Shown here: piece by piece, positions 30,982 through 39,896 of the stretch | Numbering within the stretch: the stretch's first letter is position 1 | Layout of the letters: each line of letters opens with the position of its first letter | Assembly (NCBI GenBank): GCA_028280965.1 | Contig: JANQKT010000021.1 | Coordinates: forward strand, 1 to 64,000 | From: Phycisphaeraceae bacterium | GTDB taxonomy: Bacteria; Planctomycetota; Phycisphaerae; Phycisphaerales; Phycisphaeraceae | Length of the DNA stretch: 64,000 nt | Reading direction: 5' to 3' | The notes under the pieces: generated by a model | Databases searched by the model: none | What the model was told of the DNA's origin: nothing | The model's input: the letters and a program-made list of their open reading frames with translations, nothing else | Program-made: the position numbers and the translations under genes

Positions 30982-31013
30982 TCAGGGTGTGACCAATCCC
31001 ATTCACACCCTGA
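30982..31013. terminator. 11-bp perfect hairpin after eboD
   Basis: tcagggtgtga-ccaatcccat-tcacaccctga; no clear U-tract. Confidence 0.4.
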
Positions 31014-31113
31014 CGCGGGTGGTTCGCACGGGACGCTGCGCGCGTCACCCGCGACACGGCGGGATCGCTCCCTGAGTCTTCATACACAGATCACTTGCTA
31101 CACTAACTACGTG

Positions 31114-31422
31114 ATGGGTCAATCCAAACAACACCCCACCTGCCCGATGCCGCGCGACGCGTTAGTCGATCGCTACTTCCTCGAACACCGCGCGAAGCTG
31201 CTAGACGTCGCCGCGTTCCTCGACCGGCTGGATCGCTCAGAAGCACCCGCAGATTCCAACGAAGACTTCCGCATAGAGGCGCTACAACGCGCCATCTCCC
31301 TGCTCATCGACGAGAAGGGCGAGCGGGCCAAACGCGTGCTCGAACTCTTTAGCGACCCGACCGACACACCCATCGACAAGGCACCGATGAAAGGCGCGGA
31401 CGGCGCGTACAGCGCGAAGTAA
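31114..31422 (+). CDS. Small protein of unknown function inside ebo cluster
   Basis: ~102-aa ORF DRYFLEHRAKLLDVAAFLDRLDRSE...EDFRIEALQRAISLLIDEKGERAKRVLELFSDPTD between eboD and eboB, same strand. Confidence 0.6.
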   Translation: MGQSKQHPTCPMPRDALVDRYFLEHRAKLLDVAAFLDRLDRSEAPADSNEDFRIEALQRAISLLIDEKGERAKRVLELFSDPTDTPIDKAPMKGADGAYSAK

Positions 31423-31445
31423 TCACCTACCGCCTACTCCCTGCG

Positions 31446-32252
31446 ATGCGATACATCGACCCCCACATCCACATGGTCAGCCGGATCACGGACGACTACC
31501 AGCGGATGGCCCAGGCCGGCTGTGTCGCCGTGACCGAGCCGGCGTTCTGGGCGGGGTTCGACCGCTCCTCCGCGCAGGGCTTCTACGACTACTACGTCCA
31601 GCTCACCGAGGTCGAGCCTAAACGGGCCGCGCAGTTCGGGATCGCCCACCACTGCTGGCTGTGCATCAACCCCAAAGAAGCGGAAGACCCCGGCTTCGCC
31701 CGCGAGGTCATCGCGCTGATCCCCGGATTCCTCGACAAGCCCAATGTGCTCGGCATCGGCGAGATCGGATTAAACAAGAACTCGAAGAACGAGCTCGAGA
31801 TCCTCGAGGCCCAGATCGACCTCGCGGCGCAGCACGACCAGCTCATCCTCGTGCACACCCCGCACCTCGAGGACAAGCTCAAGGGCACGAAGCTGATCAT
31901 GGACGCGATCCGGAACCACGGGTCGATCGACCCGGGACGCGTTTTGATCGACCACGTCGAGGAGCACACCGTCGGCCCGGTTTTGGACCGCGGGTTCTGG
32001 GCGGGCATGACGCTGTACCCGGACACGAAGATGACCCCGCAGCGGGCGGCGGACGTGATCGAGATGTGCGGCAAAGAACGGCTCTGGATCAACTCGGCGG
32101 GCGACTGGGGCTGCTCGGACCCGCTGGCCGTGCCCAAGTGCCAGCAGGAGATGCGGCTGCGCGGGCACCCGCTGGCGACGATCGAGCAGATCAGCTACGA
32201 GAACCCGCTGCGGTTTCTATCCCAGAGCGGGCGGTTTAAGACCAGCGAATAG
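31446..32252 (+). CDS. eboB: EboB-type TatD-like metal-dependent hydrolase
   Basis: MRYIDPHIHMVSRITDDYQRMAQAGCVAVTEPAFWAGFDRSS...GIGEIGLNKNSKNELE...LVHTPH; ebo neighbourhood. Confidence 0.85.
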   Translation: MRYIDPHIHMVSRITDDYQRMAQAGCVAVTEPAFWAGFDRSSAQGFYDYYVQLTEVEPKRAAQFGIAHHCWLCINPKEAEDPGFAREVIALIPGFLDKPNVLGIGEIGLNKNSKNELEILEAQIDLAAQHDQLILVHTPHLEDKLKGTKLIMDAIRNHGSIDPGRVLIDHVEEHTVGPVLDRGFWAGMTLYPDTKMTPQRAADVIEMCGKERLWINSAGDWGCSDPLAVPKCQQEMRLRGHPLATIEQISYENPLRFLSQSGRFKTSE

Positions 32253-32259
32253 GAGCTCG

Positions 32260-32542
32260 GTTTGAACGCCAAGACGCCAAGTGGCCAAGACGGCAGGAGC
32301 AAACCTTTCATCAGACCAGGTGTGGCACTACTCCTTCTCTTTGCCGCGATGCTGCTGATAATCATTGTGCCGCTGCTAAGCGGGAAAGCAATGGGGATCA
32401 GGCCGGGCAGTGGAGTTTGGCTCATACTTGCACCGCTAGGCCTGCTTTATTTGTTCGCCGGATGGCAATCCCGTTCCAAGCCGGCTGAAGAATCAGGTTG
32501 ATTGGTCTTGGCGACTTGGCGTCTCGGCGACTTGGCGTTAAA
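32260..32542. repeat. Inverted pair of CGCCAAGAC-type short-tandem arms flanking a small ORF
   Basis: Left gtttgaacgccaagacgccaagtggccaagacgg; right tcttggcgacttggcgtctcggcgacttggcgttaaaa. Confidence 0.75.
32262..32501 (+). CDS. Small two-TM ORF within a repeat-flanked insertion
   Basis: 79 aa with two hydrophobic segments; N-terminus lies in the left repeat arm. Confidence 0.4.
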   Translation: MNAKTPSGQDGRSKPFIRPGVALLLLFAAMLLIIIVPLLSGKAMGIRPGSGVWLILAPLGLLYLFAGWQSRSKPAEESG

Positions 32543-32554
32543 ACGAGCACCAAG

Positions 32555-33754
32555 ATGCACAATCTCCTCGGCCCCAACACCACACTCGGCTACTGCACCA
32601 ACGTGCATCCGGGGGCGACGTTTGACGCGATCCGCTCGAACCTGCTCCGGTACGCCGTGCCGGTGAAGCAGCGGGTCTCGCCCGATGCCCCGATGGGCGT
32701 GGGACTCTGGTTCTCCGCGGAGGCGGCGGCGTACGCGACGAGCAACCCCGTCGCGCTCGCGGATTTGCGGTCGTGGATGGGCGGGCTCGGGCTGGTGGTC
32801 TACACGCTCAACGGCTTCCCCTTCGGCGACTTCCACGAGCCGGTCGTCAAGACGCGTGTCTACGAGCCCGACTGGACGACGCAGCAGCGCTATGACTACA
32901 CGCTGATGCTCGCGAAGCTGCTGAGCGAACTCTTGCCGGATGACGCCGAGGGCAGCATCTCGACGCTGCCGCTGGGCTGGCCTTCATTGACCGGCGGGAG
33001 CGACACCGACCTGCACCGGGTCAAGTCCGCCGCCGCAGGACGCTTGCACGACTTGGTCCACGAGCTCGCACGGCTGGAGCTGGACACCGGCAAGCTCATC
33101 CACATCGACCTCGAGCCCGAGCCCGGCTGCATCATCGACACCGCCCCCGGAATGGCGGGGTTCTTTCAGCAGTACCTGCTCGACTCGCCGGACGATGTCA
33201 GCATCCGCGGGTACCTGCGGGTCTGCCACGATGTCTGCCACTCGGCGGTCATGTTCGAGCCGCAGGGCGGAGCGCTCGCCGCGTATCGCGACGCCGGTAT
33301 CGGCGTCGGCAAGGTCCAGCTCAGCTCCGCCGTCGCGGTAAATTTTGAATCCAAGGACAGCAGCGATCGCGCAGCCGCCTTGCAACAACTCAAAGGCTTC
33401 GCCGAGGACCGCTACCAGCACCAGACCTCGGTCCGTCTGCCCACCGGCGGGATGCGCTTCTTCAGCGACCTGCCGGATGCGATCGCCGAGCTCGGCGGCG
33501 ACCCGCGCGGCGAGTGGCGGACGCACTTCCACGTCCCGGTCTACCTCGAGTCCTTCGGCCGGCTAGGCACCACGCAGACCGACATTACCGATCTGATCAA
33601 CGCGATCGAGCCTGGCGACGAGCTGCACCACTTCGAGGTCGAGACTTATGCGTGGGGTGTGCTGCCCCCCGAGTTGCAGCGTAGCGAGCTGGCCGACGGG
33701 ATCGCGGATGAACTGAAGTGGGTGCGGGGCACGTTTGGGCAGGCGCCATCATGA
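32555..33754 (+). CDS. eboE: EboE-type metabolite traffic protein (sugar isomerase-like TIM barrel)
   Basis: LGYCTNVHPGATFDAI...GLWFS...YTLNGFPFGDFHEPVVKTRVYEPDW...GSISTLPLGW...HIDLEPEPGCIID. Confidence 0.88.
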   Translation: MHNLLGPNTTLGYCTNVHPGATFDAIRSNLLRYAVPVKQRVSPDAPMGVGLWFSAEAAAYATSNPVALADLRSWMGGLGLVVYTLNGFPFGDFHEPVVKTRVYEPDWTTQQRYDYTLMLAKLLSELLPDDAEGSISTLPLGWPSLTGGSDTDLHRVKSAAAGRLHDLVHELARLELDTGKLIHIDLEPEPGCIIDTAPGMAGFFQQYLLDSPDDVSIRGYLRVCHDVCHSAVMFEPQGGALAAYRDAGIGVGKVQLSSAVAVNFESKDSSDRAAALQQLKGFAEDRYQHQTSVRLPTGGMRFFSDLPDAIAELGGDPRGEWRTHFHVPVYLESFGRLGTTQTDITDLINAIEPGDELHHFEVETYAWGVLPPELQRSELADGIADELKWVRGTFGQAPS

Positions 33755-34539
33755 AACTGCGTGACCTGCTTGAGCTGTGCCGGGTCTCGAACCTGCCGAC
33801 GGTATGGAGTAATGCGGTGATGGGCGTCTTTGCAGGCGCGCTGATACGCGAGATCTGGAAGCCGGATGCAGTATTCGTCCCGAACCTTGCCAACCCTTGG
33901 GATATCGCTCAGGTTGCAGCGATCTTCGCGGTTGCGATAAGCCTGCTGTACTGCGGCGGGATGATCCTCAACGATTACATGGACCGCGCAATCGATGCCC
34001 AAGAGCGGCCCGGCCGGCCGATCCCGGCCGGGCGTATCAAGGCCGAGACCGCGCTGGCCATCAGTGTGCTCTGCTTGGCGTTCGGGCTTGGACTGGTCTG
34101 GATCAGCACGCTTGTTGCCCGGGCAGGCAGCGCCGCGCTCTGGGCGGGCTCGGCCCTCTTGATCTCCATCATCGCTTACAACCTCGTGCACGCCAAGACA
34201 GCGGCCTCGGTTCTGCTGATGGGCCTCTGCAGAGGCTTGGTCGTTTTAACCGGCGCCGCGGTGCTTGGATACCGGTTTGAGAACCCGTATGGATGGGCTT
34301 GGGTGATCGCCCCCGCGGCTTCACTGGTCGTATACACCGTCCTGATCTCCCTCGTCGCCCGCCGGGAGACAGAGGCGGATCGCTCCGCCGGGCCGAAGAC
34401 CGTCATGAATATGATCGCGGCTATGCCGCTGCTGGACGCGGTGTGGCTGATCGTGATGGGGCTCTGGCCGGCGTCGTTGTTCTCCGTGGGCTGCGCGGTG
34501 CTGACCAAGCTCGGGCACCGGAGGGTGGCGGGGTCGTAA
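33751..34539 (+). CDS. eboC: EboC-type UbiA-like prenyltransferase
   Basis: CRVSNLPTVWSNAVMG; NDYMDRAIDAQERPGRPIPAGRI; multi-TM; ATGA overlap with eboE. Confidence 0.88.
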   Translation: MKLRDLLELCRVSNLPTVWSNAVMGVFAGALIREIWKPDAVFVPNLANPWDIAQVAAIFAVAISLLYCGGMILNDYMDRAIDAQERPGRPIPAGRIKAETALAISVLCLAFGLGLVWISTLVARAGSAALWAGSALLISIIAYNLVHAKTAASVLLMGLCRGLVVLTGAAVLGYRFENPYGWAWVIAPAASLVVYTVLISLVARRETEADRSAGPKTVMNMIAAMPLLDAVWLIVMGLWPASLFSVGCAVLTKLGHRRVAGS

Positions 34540-34540
34540 G

Positions 34541-34636
34541 GCGCGGGAGCCCGCGGATGGCGTCCGCGGTCTCGCAAAACATGAGAGCAGAAGCAGCTCA
34601 GCAGCACCAAGACCGCTGATGGCATCGGCGGCTTTA
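34541..34636. repeat. Dispersed two-hairpin palindromic repeat, copy A
   Basis: gagcccgcggatggcgtccgcggtct...agaccgctgatggcatcggcggcttt. Confidence 0.75.
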
Positions 34637-34655
34637 AACACGTTATCTTCTGGCC

Positions 34656-35960
34656 ATGCCCAACAAAGTCGCCATCCTCAATGTCGTCGCCCTGTCCGGC
34701 TCGCTCCTCGAATACGCGCCAAAGATCCGCTCGCTCGGCCGCCCCTGCACGCTGACCCCCGTCCTGCCGGCGGTGACTTGTTCGGTGCAGTCTTCCATGC
34801 TCACCGGGCTGCCCGTCTCCGATCACGGTGTTGTTGGCAACGGCTGGTTTAACTACGAACAGCAGGAAATCCAGTTCTGGAGGCAGTCGAACAAGCTCGT
34901 GCAGGGCGAGAAGGTCTGGGAGACCGCGGAGCAGCGCAACCCGTCCGTGACCTGCCTCAACAGCTTCTGGTGGTACAACATGTATTCATCAGTGGACTAC
35001 TCGATTACGCCGCGGCCGCAGTACAAAGCGGATGGACGAAAAATCCCCGACTGCTATACCTATCCGGCGTCTTTGCGGGATGAACTGCAGAACAAACTGG
35101 GACGATTCCCGCTATTCAAATTCTGGGGACCGCTGGCGGATATCGAATCGACGCGGTGGATCGCCGAGGCGACGAAGCTCAGCGTGAGCAAGTACGACCC
35201 GACGCTGACGCTGGTGTACCTGCCGCACCTAGACTACGGGCTGCAAAAACTCGGGCCGAGGCACGCAGACATCCCGCGGCATGTCAAGGAAGTTGATGAT
35301 GTAGCCGGCGATCTGATTGACTTCTTCCGTGGGCGCGACACGAAAGTGATCGTGATTAGCGAGTACGGCATCGAAGAAGCGATCGGGCACATCGACATCA
35401 ATCGCCGGCTGCGGAGGGCGGGCCTGCTCGCGGTGCGGAACGAGGGCGGGCACGAGCTGCTGGACGCGGGGGCGAGCGACGCGTTCGCGGTGGCGGACCA
35501 CCAGGTCGCACACGTGTACTGCAAACCGGGTGTCGAAGTTGATGAAAGCGTGTTCGCGGACTGCGAGGTTGAACAGATTGACCACGAGCGGGCGGGCAAT
35601 TACGTGCTGGCCGCCAAACGCGGGCACTGGTTCACGCACGACTACTGGCTGGACGAAGCAAACAAGCCCGACTTCGCCAACTGCGTGGACATCCACCGCA
35701 AGCCCGGCTACGACCCGCGCGAACTCTTCAGCCGGGCGTCGGCCCCGGCGATCGCGTGGAAGCTGCTCAAGAAGGAGCTGGGGTTCAGGCAGCTGATGGA
35801 TGTGATCCCGCTGGACGCGTCGCTGGTGAAGGGCACGCACGGGCGGGTGGACAATGCTCCTGAGCTTCAACCCGTCATGCTCGGCGGCCGGCACGGCGGG
35901 GAGACGCTGCCGTGTACCGCGGTGCGGGATGTGATCCTGGAGGCGATGGGACTCGGGTGA
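34656..35960 (+). CDS. eboF: EboF-type alkaline phosphatase/nucleotide pyrophosphatase-family protein
   Basis: RPCTLTPVLPAVTCSVQSSMLTGLPVSDHGVVGNGWF; VYLPHLDYGLQKLGP; VISEYGIEEA; HGR near C-terminus. Confidence 0.88.
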   Translation: MPNKVAILNVVALSGSLLEYAPKIRSLGRPCTLTPVLPAVTCSVQSSMLTGLPVSDHGVVGNGWFNYEQQEIQFWRQSNKLVQGEKVWETAEQRNPSVTCLNSFWWYNMYSSVDYSITPRPQYKADGRKIPDCYTYPASLRDELQNKLGRFPLFKFWGPLADIESTRWIAEATKLSVSKYDPTLTLVYLPHLDYGLQKLGPRHADIPRHVKEVDDVAGDLIDFFRGRDTKVIVISEYGIEEAIGHIDINRRLRRAGLLAVRNEGGHELLDAGASDAFAVADHQVAHVYCKPGVEVDESVFADCEVEQIDHERAGNYVLAAKRGHWFTHDYWLDEANKPDFANCVDIHRKPGYDPRELFSRASAPAIAWKLLKKELGFRQLMDVIPLDASLVKGTHGRVDNAPELQPVMLGGRHGGETLPCTAVRDVILEAMGLG

Positions 35961-36000
35961 TTTCGAGGCTGCCAAGCGTTGGTTGACAGGCTCAGCAACT

Positions 36001-36082
36001 AAAAGCCGCGGACGGCGTCCGCGGTCTTGACTGCGTTTTGTTCGGCTTGGGAACAAGACCGTCGATGGCATCGGCGGCTTTG
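36001..36082. repeat. Dispersed two-hairpin palindromic repeat, copy B
   Basis: aaaagccgcggacggcgtccgcggtctt...aagaccgtcgatggcatcggcggcttt. Confidence 0.85.
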
Positions 36083-36090
36083 TCGCAGAA

Positions 36091-37053
36091 CTACATCGCG
36101 AGCGTCATCTGCGCCCGCCGGGTCATCGGCATCGGGCGCAGGCGGACCCATCGTGTCCTTCTGCGTTGCTCGGTCAACATCACGCGCCGCGCGAGCGCCG
36201 GGTCGCGTTCAAAAACACGCCTGACCTTTGTCGCGTGGTTGCACTGCTGGCTGCGGTGCAGCAAGACAACGTGCCGCGGGTTGCCGTGCGGGCTCGCTCC
36301 GCGGATCGCCTGGACGGCCTCGTAGGCCTGCTCGTTGCTGAGGTGTCCCGAGTCCGAGAGGTTCCGCCGATTGACCCAGACCGGGCGGGACGAGTTGATC
36401 GTCATCTTCTCGTCGTAGTTCGATTCGATGCAGAGGATGTCCACGCCGGCGAAGTGATCGATCAGCTTCCGTGGCGCGTGGCCGAGGTCGGTGGCGAAGC
36501 CGATATCGCCGAAGCGCGTGGACAGGCGGTAGCCGATCGTGCCCTGCATGTCGTGCTGCAGACGTGTCGTCGTCGCGGTGACGCCGGGCATCGGCACGAT
36601 CGCGCCCTCGCCGAATGGCTCGACCAGGCCGTGGTCGAACAGCGGCCGCGTGCCCTTGGCGTTCGCGAGCTCCTCGAGGTGCCAATGGTGGCAGTGGACG
36701 GTGACGCCGTGCTCGACCAGCGCCCTGGTGAGCGTCGGCTTGAAGTGGTCACGGTCGAGATGGCTGAGCAGCACGGCCCGGACGTCGGCCCAGACCAGAC
36801 CGGCTTCCGCGAGTTTGCGCGTCGTTCGGCGGATGCCGAAGCCGGCGTCCAGGAACACCGCGTCCGCCCCGCCGTCGTGGCCGATCTGCCGGACAACGGT
36901 GCAGTTGCCACCCGACCCGCTGCCCAGGACGCACAGCGACAGGCCGGGCGTCTGTGGCCTGGGCGTGGGGGTTTGGGGCGTGAGACCATCAAGCCCGGCC
37001 GTCTGGAGGGGTTGGGCAAAAAGCCTTGGATGTGCGGGGTCCGTTTTTGCCAT
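36091..37053 (-). CDS. MBL-fold metallo-hydrolase (YycJ/WalJ-like)
   Basis: VLGSGSGGNCTVV; LLSHLDRDHFKP; IGFATDLGH; CIESNYDE. Confidence 0.85.
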   Translation of the reverse strand: MAKTDPAHPRLFAQPLQTAGLDGLTPQTPTPRPQTPGLSLCVLGSGSGGNCTVVRQIGHDGGADAVFLDAGFGIRRTTRKLAEAGLVWADVRAVLLSHLDRDHFKPTLTRALVEHGVTVHCHHWHLEELANAKGTRPLFDHGLVEPFGEGAIVPMPGVTATTTRLQHDMQGTIGYRLSTRFGDIGFATDLGHAPRKLIDHFAGVDILCIESNYDEKMTINSSRPVWVNRRNLSDSGHLSNEQAYEAVQAIRGASPHGNPRHVVLLHRSQQCNHATKVRRVFERDPALARRVMLTEQRRRTRWVRLRPMPMTRRAQMTLAM

Positions 37054-37072
37054 CTAAATCAAAACCCTGTCC

Positions 37073-37100
37073 TTGACACGGCCCAAGGGCCCGATATTTT
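37073..37100 (+). promoter_or_regulatory. Sigma70-like promoter
   Basis: TTGACA, 16-nt spacer, TATTTT. Confidence 0.5.
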
Positions 37101-37336
37101 CGACCCTTCCTGGTGCCTGGCACGCCTTACTGTAAGCCGGCGACCGCCGGTTGCAACGCCGCATGTAATCTGTTCAGAGCGGTTCTCGTCCTTTGCCTCC
37201 TGGCACCGGCCGATAAAGCCCCGCCCCGAAACGACACGATCGTCCGCCAGGCGCGTGTAAGCCGACGTACCCGGAGGCCCCCGAAACTCCCGGAAGTGAT
37301 CAAGGGCCCAACCGTGAGGCGTCGAAAGGAACCGAC

Positions 37337-37570
37337 ATGCCCGCTGACGTGAAGTGCCTGAAGCTGCTCGCCCTGCCCGTGATTGGCTGCGCCGTACTTG
37401 CCGGCTGCCAGACCGAACGGCCGATCGTCGCACCGGCCGAGCCGACCTGGGACTACCGCGACGGCGAAGCGCAGCTCTCCAACAACGACGAGTGGGAACA
37501 GATGATCCCCACGACCGTGCTCGTCTACGACGAGTCGCAGGTCGCGAGCGTGGAAGACGCGACGGAGTGA
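37337..37570 (+). CDS. Small putative lipoprotein
   Basis: Lipobox-like VLAGCQTE; 77 aa. Confidence 0.6.
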   Translation: MPADVKCLKLLALPVIGCAVLAGCQTERPIVAPAEPTWDYRDGEAQLSNNDEWEQMIPTTVLVYDESQVASVEDATE

Positions 37571-37604
37571 ACACACTCAATTTCGGGTTTGCAGCGTTGA
37601 TGAC

Positions 37605-37641
37605 TTAACGCCCGGTGATGGCCATCGCCGGGCGTTATTGT
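37605..37641. terminator. Hairpin between convergent lipoprotein and nuoG genes
   Basis: ttaacgcccggtgatggccatcgccgggcgttattgtt. Confidence 0.65.
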
Positions 37642-37658
37642 TGGCTACAGCATCGCCA

Positions 37659-39305
37659 TCACAACTGCACATACTCGACCTCGCTCACCGCTTCGCGCGC
37701 TGCTGCGGGCTGGTGGATGTCCGTCGCAAACGCATCACCCATCTCCGCGTGCAGCTTCAACGGGTCGTAGACGATCCGCGAGCCGCCCTGCACGGTATGG
37801 ATGATGTCCAGCGCGATCTGGCCCTCGGCCCGGGAGAACTCCAGCGGCGCGATCGCCTGCTCGAAGCCCTGCAGCCGGTTGTTGATGTTCTCGAACGTGC
37901 CCGCCTTCTCCGCCCAGGTGCAGGACGGCAGGACGACGTCCGCGGCGGCGATCACTTTGCCGCCGTGGTCGGTCGTGTCGAGCAGCACCGAGAACTTATT
38001 TTCGAGCAGTTGCACAATCCCGGGGGTCGCCCAGTCGCTAGGGTAGTTGGCGGTCATGACCAGGCCGGAGAACTCGTCGGCCTTGGCGACGAAGGCGTCG
38101 AAGTCGAGCACCTCTTCGCCGATCTGCTCGAGGGCTCGGCGGACGCCGCGGGCGTTGGGGGCTTTCTCCGCATAAACGGTGTACCCGCCGGGGAAGGTCT
38201 TGTCCTCGCCGTCGATGGGCACGGGCCCGACGACGAGCGTCGCCGCGGGGTCGAGCGCGACGACGGCCTTGGCCAGCAGGTACGCCTCCTCGCAGGCCAG
38301 CATCGGCGAGACGACGACCGCGAGCGACCCGCTGCCGTACTGGTCGGTCACCTCGCGCAGCCCGTTGACCGCGGCAGTCAGGCCATCATTCCAGTTGATC
38401 GCCTGCCGCTGGCCGAACTGCCCCTCGCCCTTGAGTGACGGCGTGGTCAGCCTTTCCGCGGCGTGCACGAACTTCCAGCCGTAGCGGATCTCGTCGCTGG
38501 TCCACCACGTGTTCACATCCATGTTCGTCCGCGGCTTCACTCGGCGGAGCTTGTCGTCGTTGTGCTCCAGCCAGAGGTTGTCGCCGCTGGCGGTGATGCC
38601 GTCGATGCTCGGCGTGCTTCGCAGGTTCCACACGCGCATCGACATCAGGAAGTCTTTGTCCAGCAGCGCCCCGACCGGGCAGATGTCCACGACGTTGCCC
38701 GACAGCTCGTTGTCCAGCGGCTTGCCGGGGAAGACATCGATCTGCTCGGACGAGCCCCGGCCGAAAATGCCGATCTCGTTCGTCCCCGTGACCTCGCTGG
38801 TGAACCGCTGGCAGCGCGAGCACATGATGCAGCGGTCCGAGTACAGCAGCACGTTCGGGCCCAGGTCCTTCTTGGGCTGCTTGATCTTGTTCTCTTCAAA
38901 CCGCGACTGGCCGTTGCCGTATTTGTAGGAGTAGTCCTGCAGGAGGCACTCGCCCGCCTGGTCACAGACCGGGCAGTCCAGCGGGTGGTTGATGAGCAAG
39001 AGCTCCATGACCGCCTTCTGGTTGCCGATGGCCTTGGGCGACTGGGTGTAGACCTCTGACCCCTCAACCGCGGGCGTCTGGCAGGTCGGCAGGAGCTTGG
39101 GGATCAGCTCGAGCTGATTATCATTCCGGGGGTTGGGCTGGGCGACCTCTGCGAGGCAGATCCGGCAGGACGCGGCGATGGACAGCCCGTCGTGGTAGCA
39201 GTAGTGCGGGATCTCGATGCCGTTATCGAGCGCGACCTGCAGGATGGTCGGCCGCTTGTCGGCGTCGTAGTCACACGGTCGGCCGTCGATGGTGATCTGG
39301 GGCAT
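37659..39305 (-). CDS. nuoG: NADH-quinone oxidoreductase subunit G
   Basis: CYHDGLSIAASCRICLAEV; HPLDCPVCDQAGECLLQDYSYKYG; DRCIMCSRCQRF; VVDICPVGAL. Confidence 0.92.
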   Translation of the reverse strand: MPQITIDGRPCDYDADKRPTILQVALDNGIEIPHYCYHDGLSIAASCRICLAEVAQPNPRNDNQLELIPKLLPTCQTPAVEGSEVYTQSPKAIGNQKAVMELLLINHPLDCPVCDQAGECLLQDYSYKYGNGQSRFEENKIKQPKKDLGPNVLLYSDRCIMCSRCQRFTSEVTGTNEIGIFGRGSSEQIDVFPGKPLDNELSGNVVDICPVGALLDKDFLMSMRVWNLRSTPSIDGITASGDNLWLEHNDDKLRRVKPRTNMDVNTWWTSDEIRYGWKFVHAAERLTTPSLKGEGQFGQRQAINWNDGLTAAVNGLREVTDQYGSGSLAVVVSPMLACEEAYLLAKAVVALDPAATLVVGPVPIDGEDKTFPGGYTVYAEKAPNARGVRRALEQIGEEVLDFDAFVAKADEFSGLVMTANYPSDWATPGIVQLLENKFSVLLDTTDHGGKVIAAADVVLPSCTWAEKAGTFENINNRLQGFEQAIAPLEFSRAEGQIALDIIHTVQGGSRIVYDPLKLHAEMGDAFATDIHQPAAAREAVSEVEYVQL

Positions 39306-39366
39306 GAGGGTAGTTTAGCAAGGGCTCCTGGAAGTGTGCCAACAGGCACGTGGAAGCGTTGAGATC

Positions 39367-39450
39367 AAAAAAAGCCGCGGACGCTGTCCGCGGTCTTGCA
39401 GTCGGGCTATCAGGGTAGAGAATAAGACCGCCGATGGCATCGGTGACTAC
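39367..39450. repeat. Dispersed two-hairpin palindromic repeat, copy C
   Basis: aaaaaagccgcggacgctgtccgcggtctt...aagaccgccgatggcatcggtgact. Confidence 0.85.
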
Positions 39451-39896
39451 GTGTCGTAATCACCGCTGTCCCATGGCTCAAAAAAAGCCATATAGTTACC
39501 CGGCTTAAGTTCGGCAGCCCATTCATCGTCGTCTTCCTCGGGAGCACGAACAACCAGCCCGAATGTCGTGCCAAAACGCTGCACAGAGAACGGCTGAACC
39601 TCAATGCGGCAGAAATCAACTTCCCCCAACTCTGCTAAACGAGATGCATACAGCTGATTAGCTTTCGCCTTATCGAGCGATGACCTGGGCCCAAGCTCAT
39701 CAAGCTTGGCCTCGATTAAAACGCCAGCCTCATCGAAGAGATACAGCGCAATAAACTCGCCACCTTGCTGACCGCCGATCGCAGGTACAAACGGCGTGGT
39801 CAAAAAGAACTGCCGCCCATTCGCATCCCGTCCGATGTGCTTGGCGTGATAGTCATCATGATTAATCGCGACCAGTTCGGGCTTATCTTCGGACAT
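39447..39896 (-). CDS. Hypothetical protein
   Basis: MSEDKPELVAINHDDYHAKHIGRDANGRQFFLTTPFVPA; stop codon inside dispersed repeat copy. Confidence 0.55.
   Translation of the reverse strand: MSEDKPELVAINHDDYHAKHIGRDANGRQFFLTTPFVPAIGGQQGGEFIALYLFDEAGVLIEAKLDELGPRSSLDKAKANQLYASRLAELGEVDFCRIEVQPFSVQRFGTTFGLVVRAPEEDDDEWAAELKPGNYMAFFEPWDSGDYDT

Noticed and set aside
32498-32554. N-terminal extension of the eboE ORF
   Set aside because: Translated from the repeat arm; the conserved family start fits ATG at 32555
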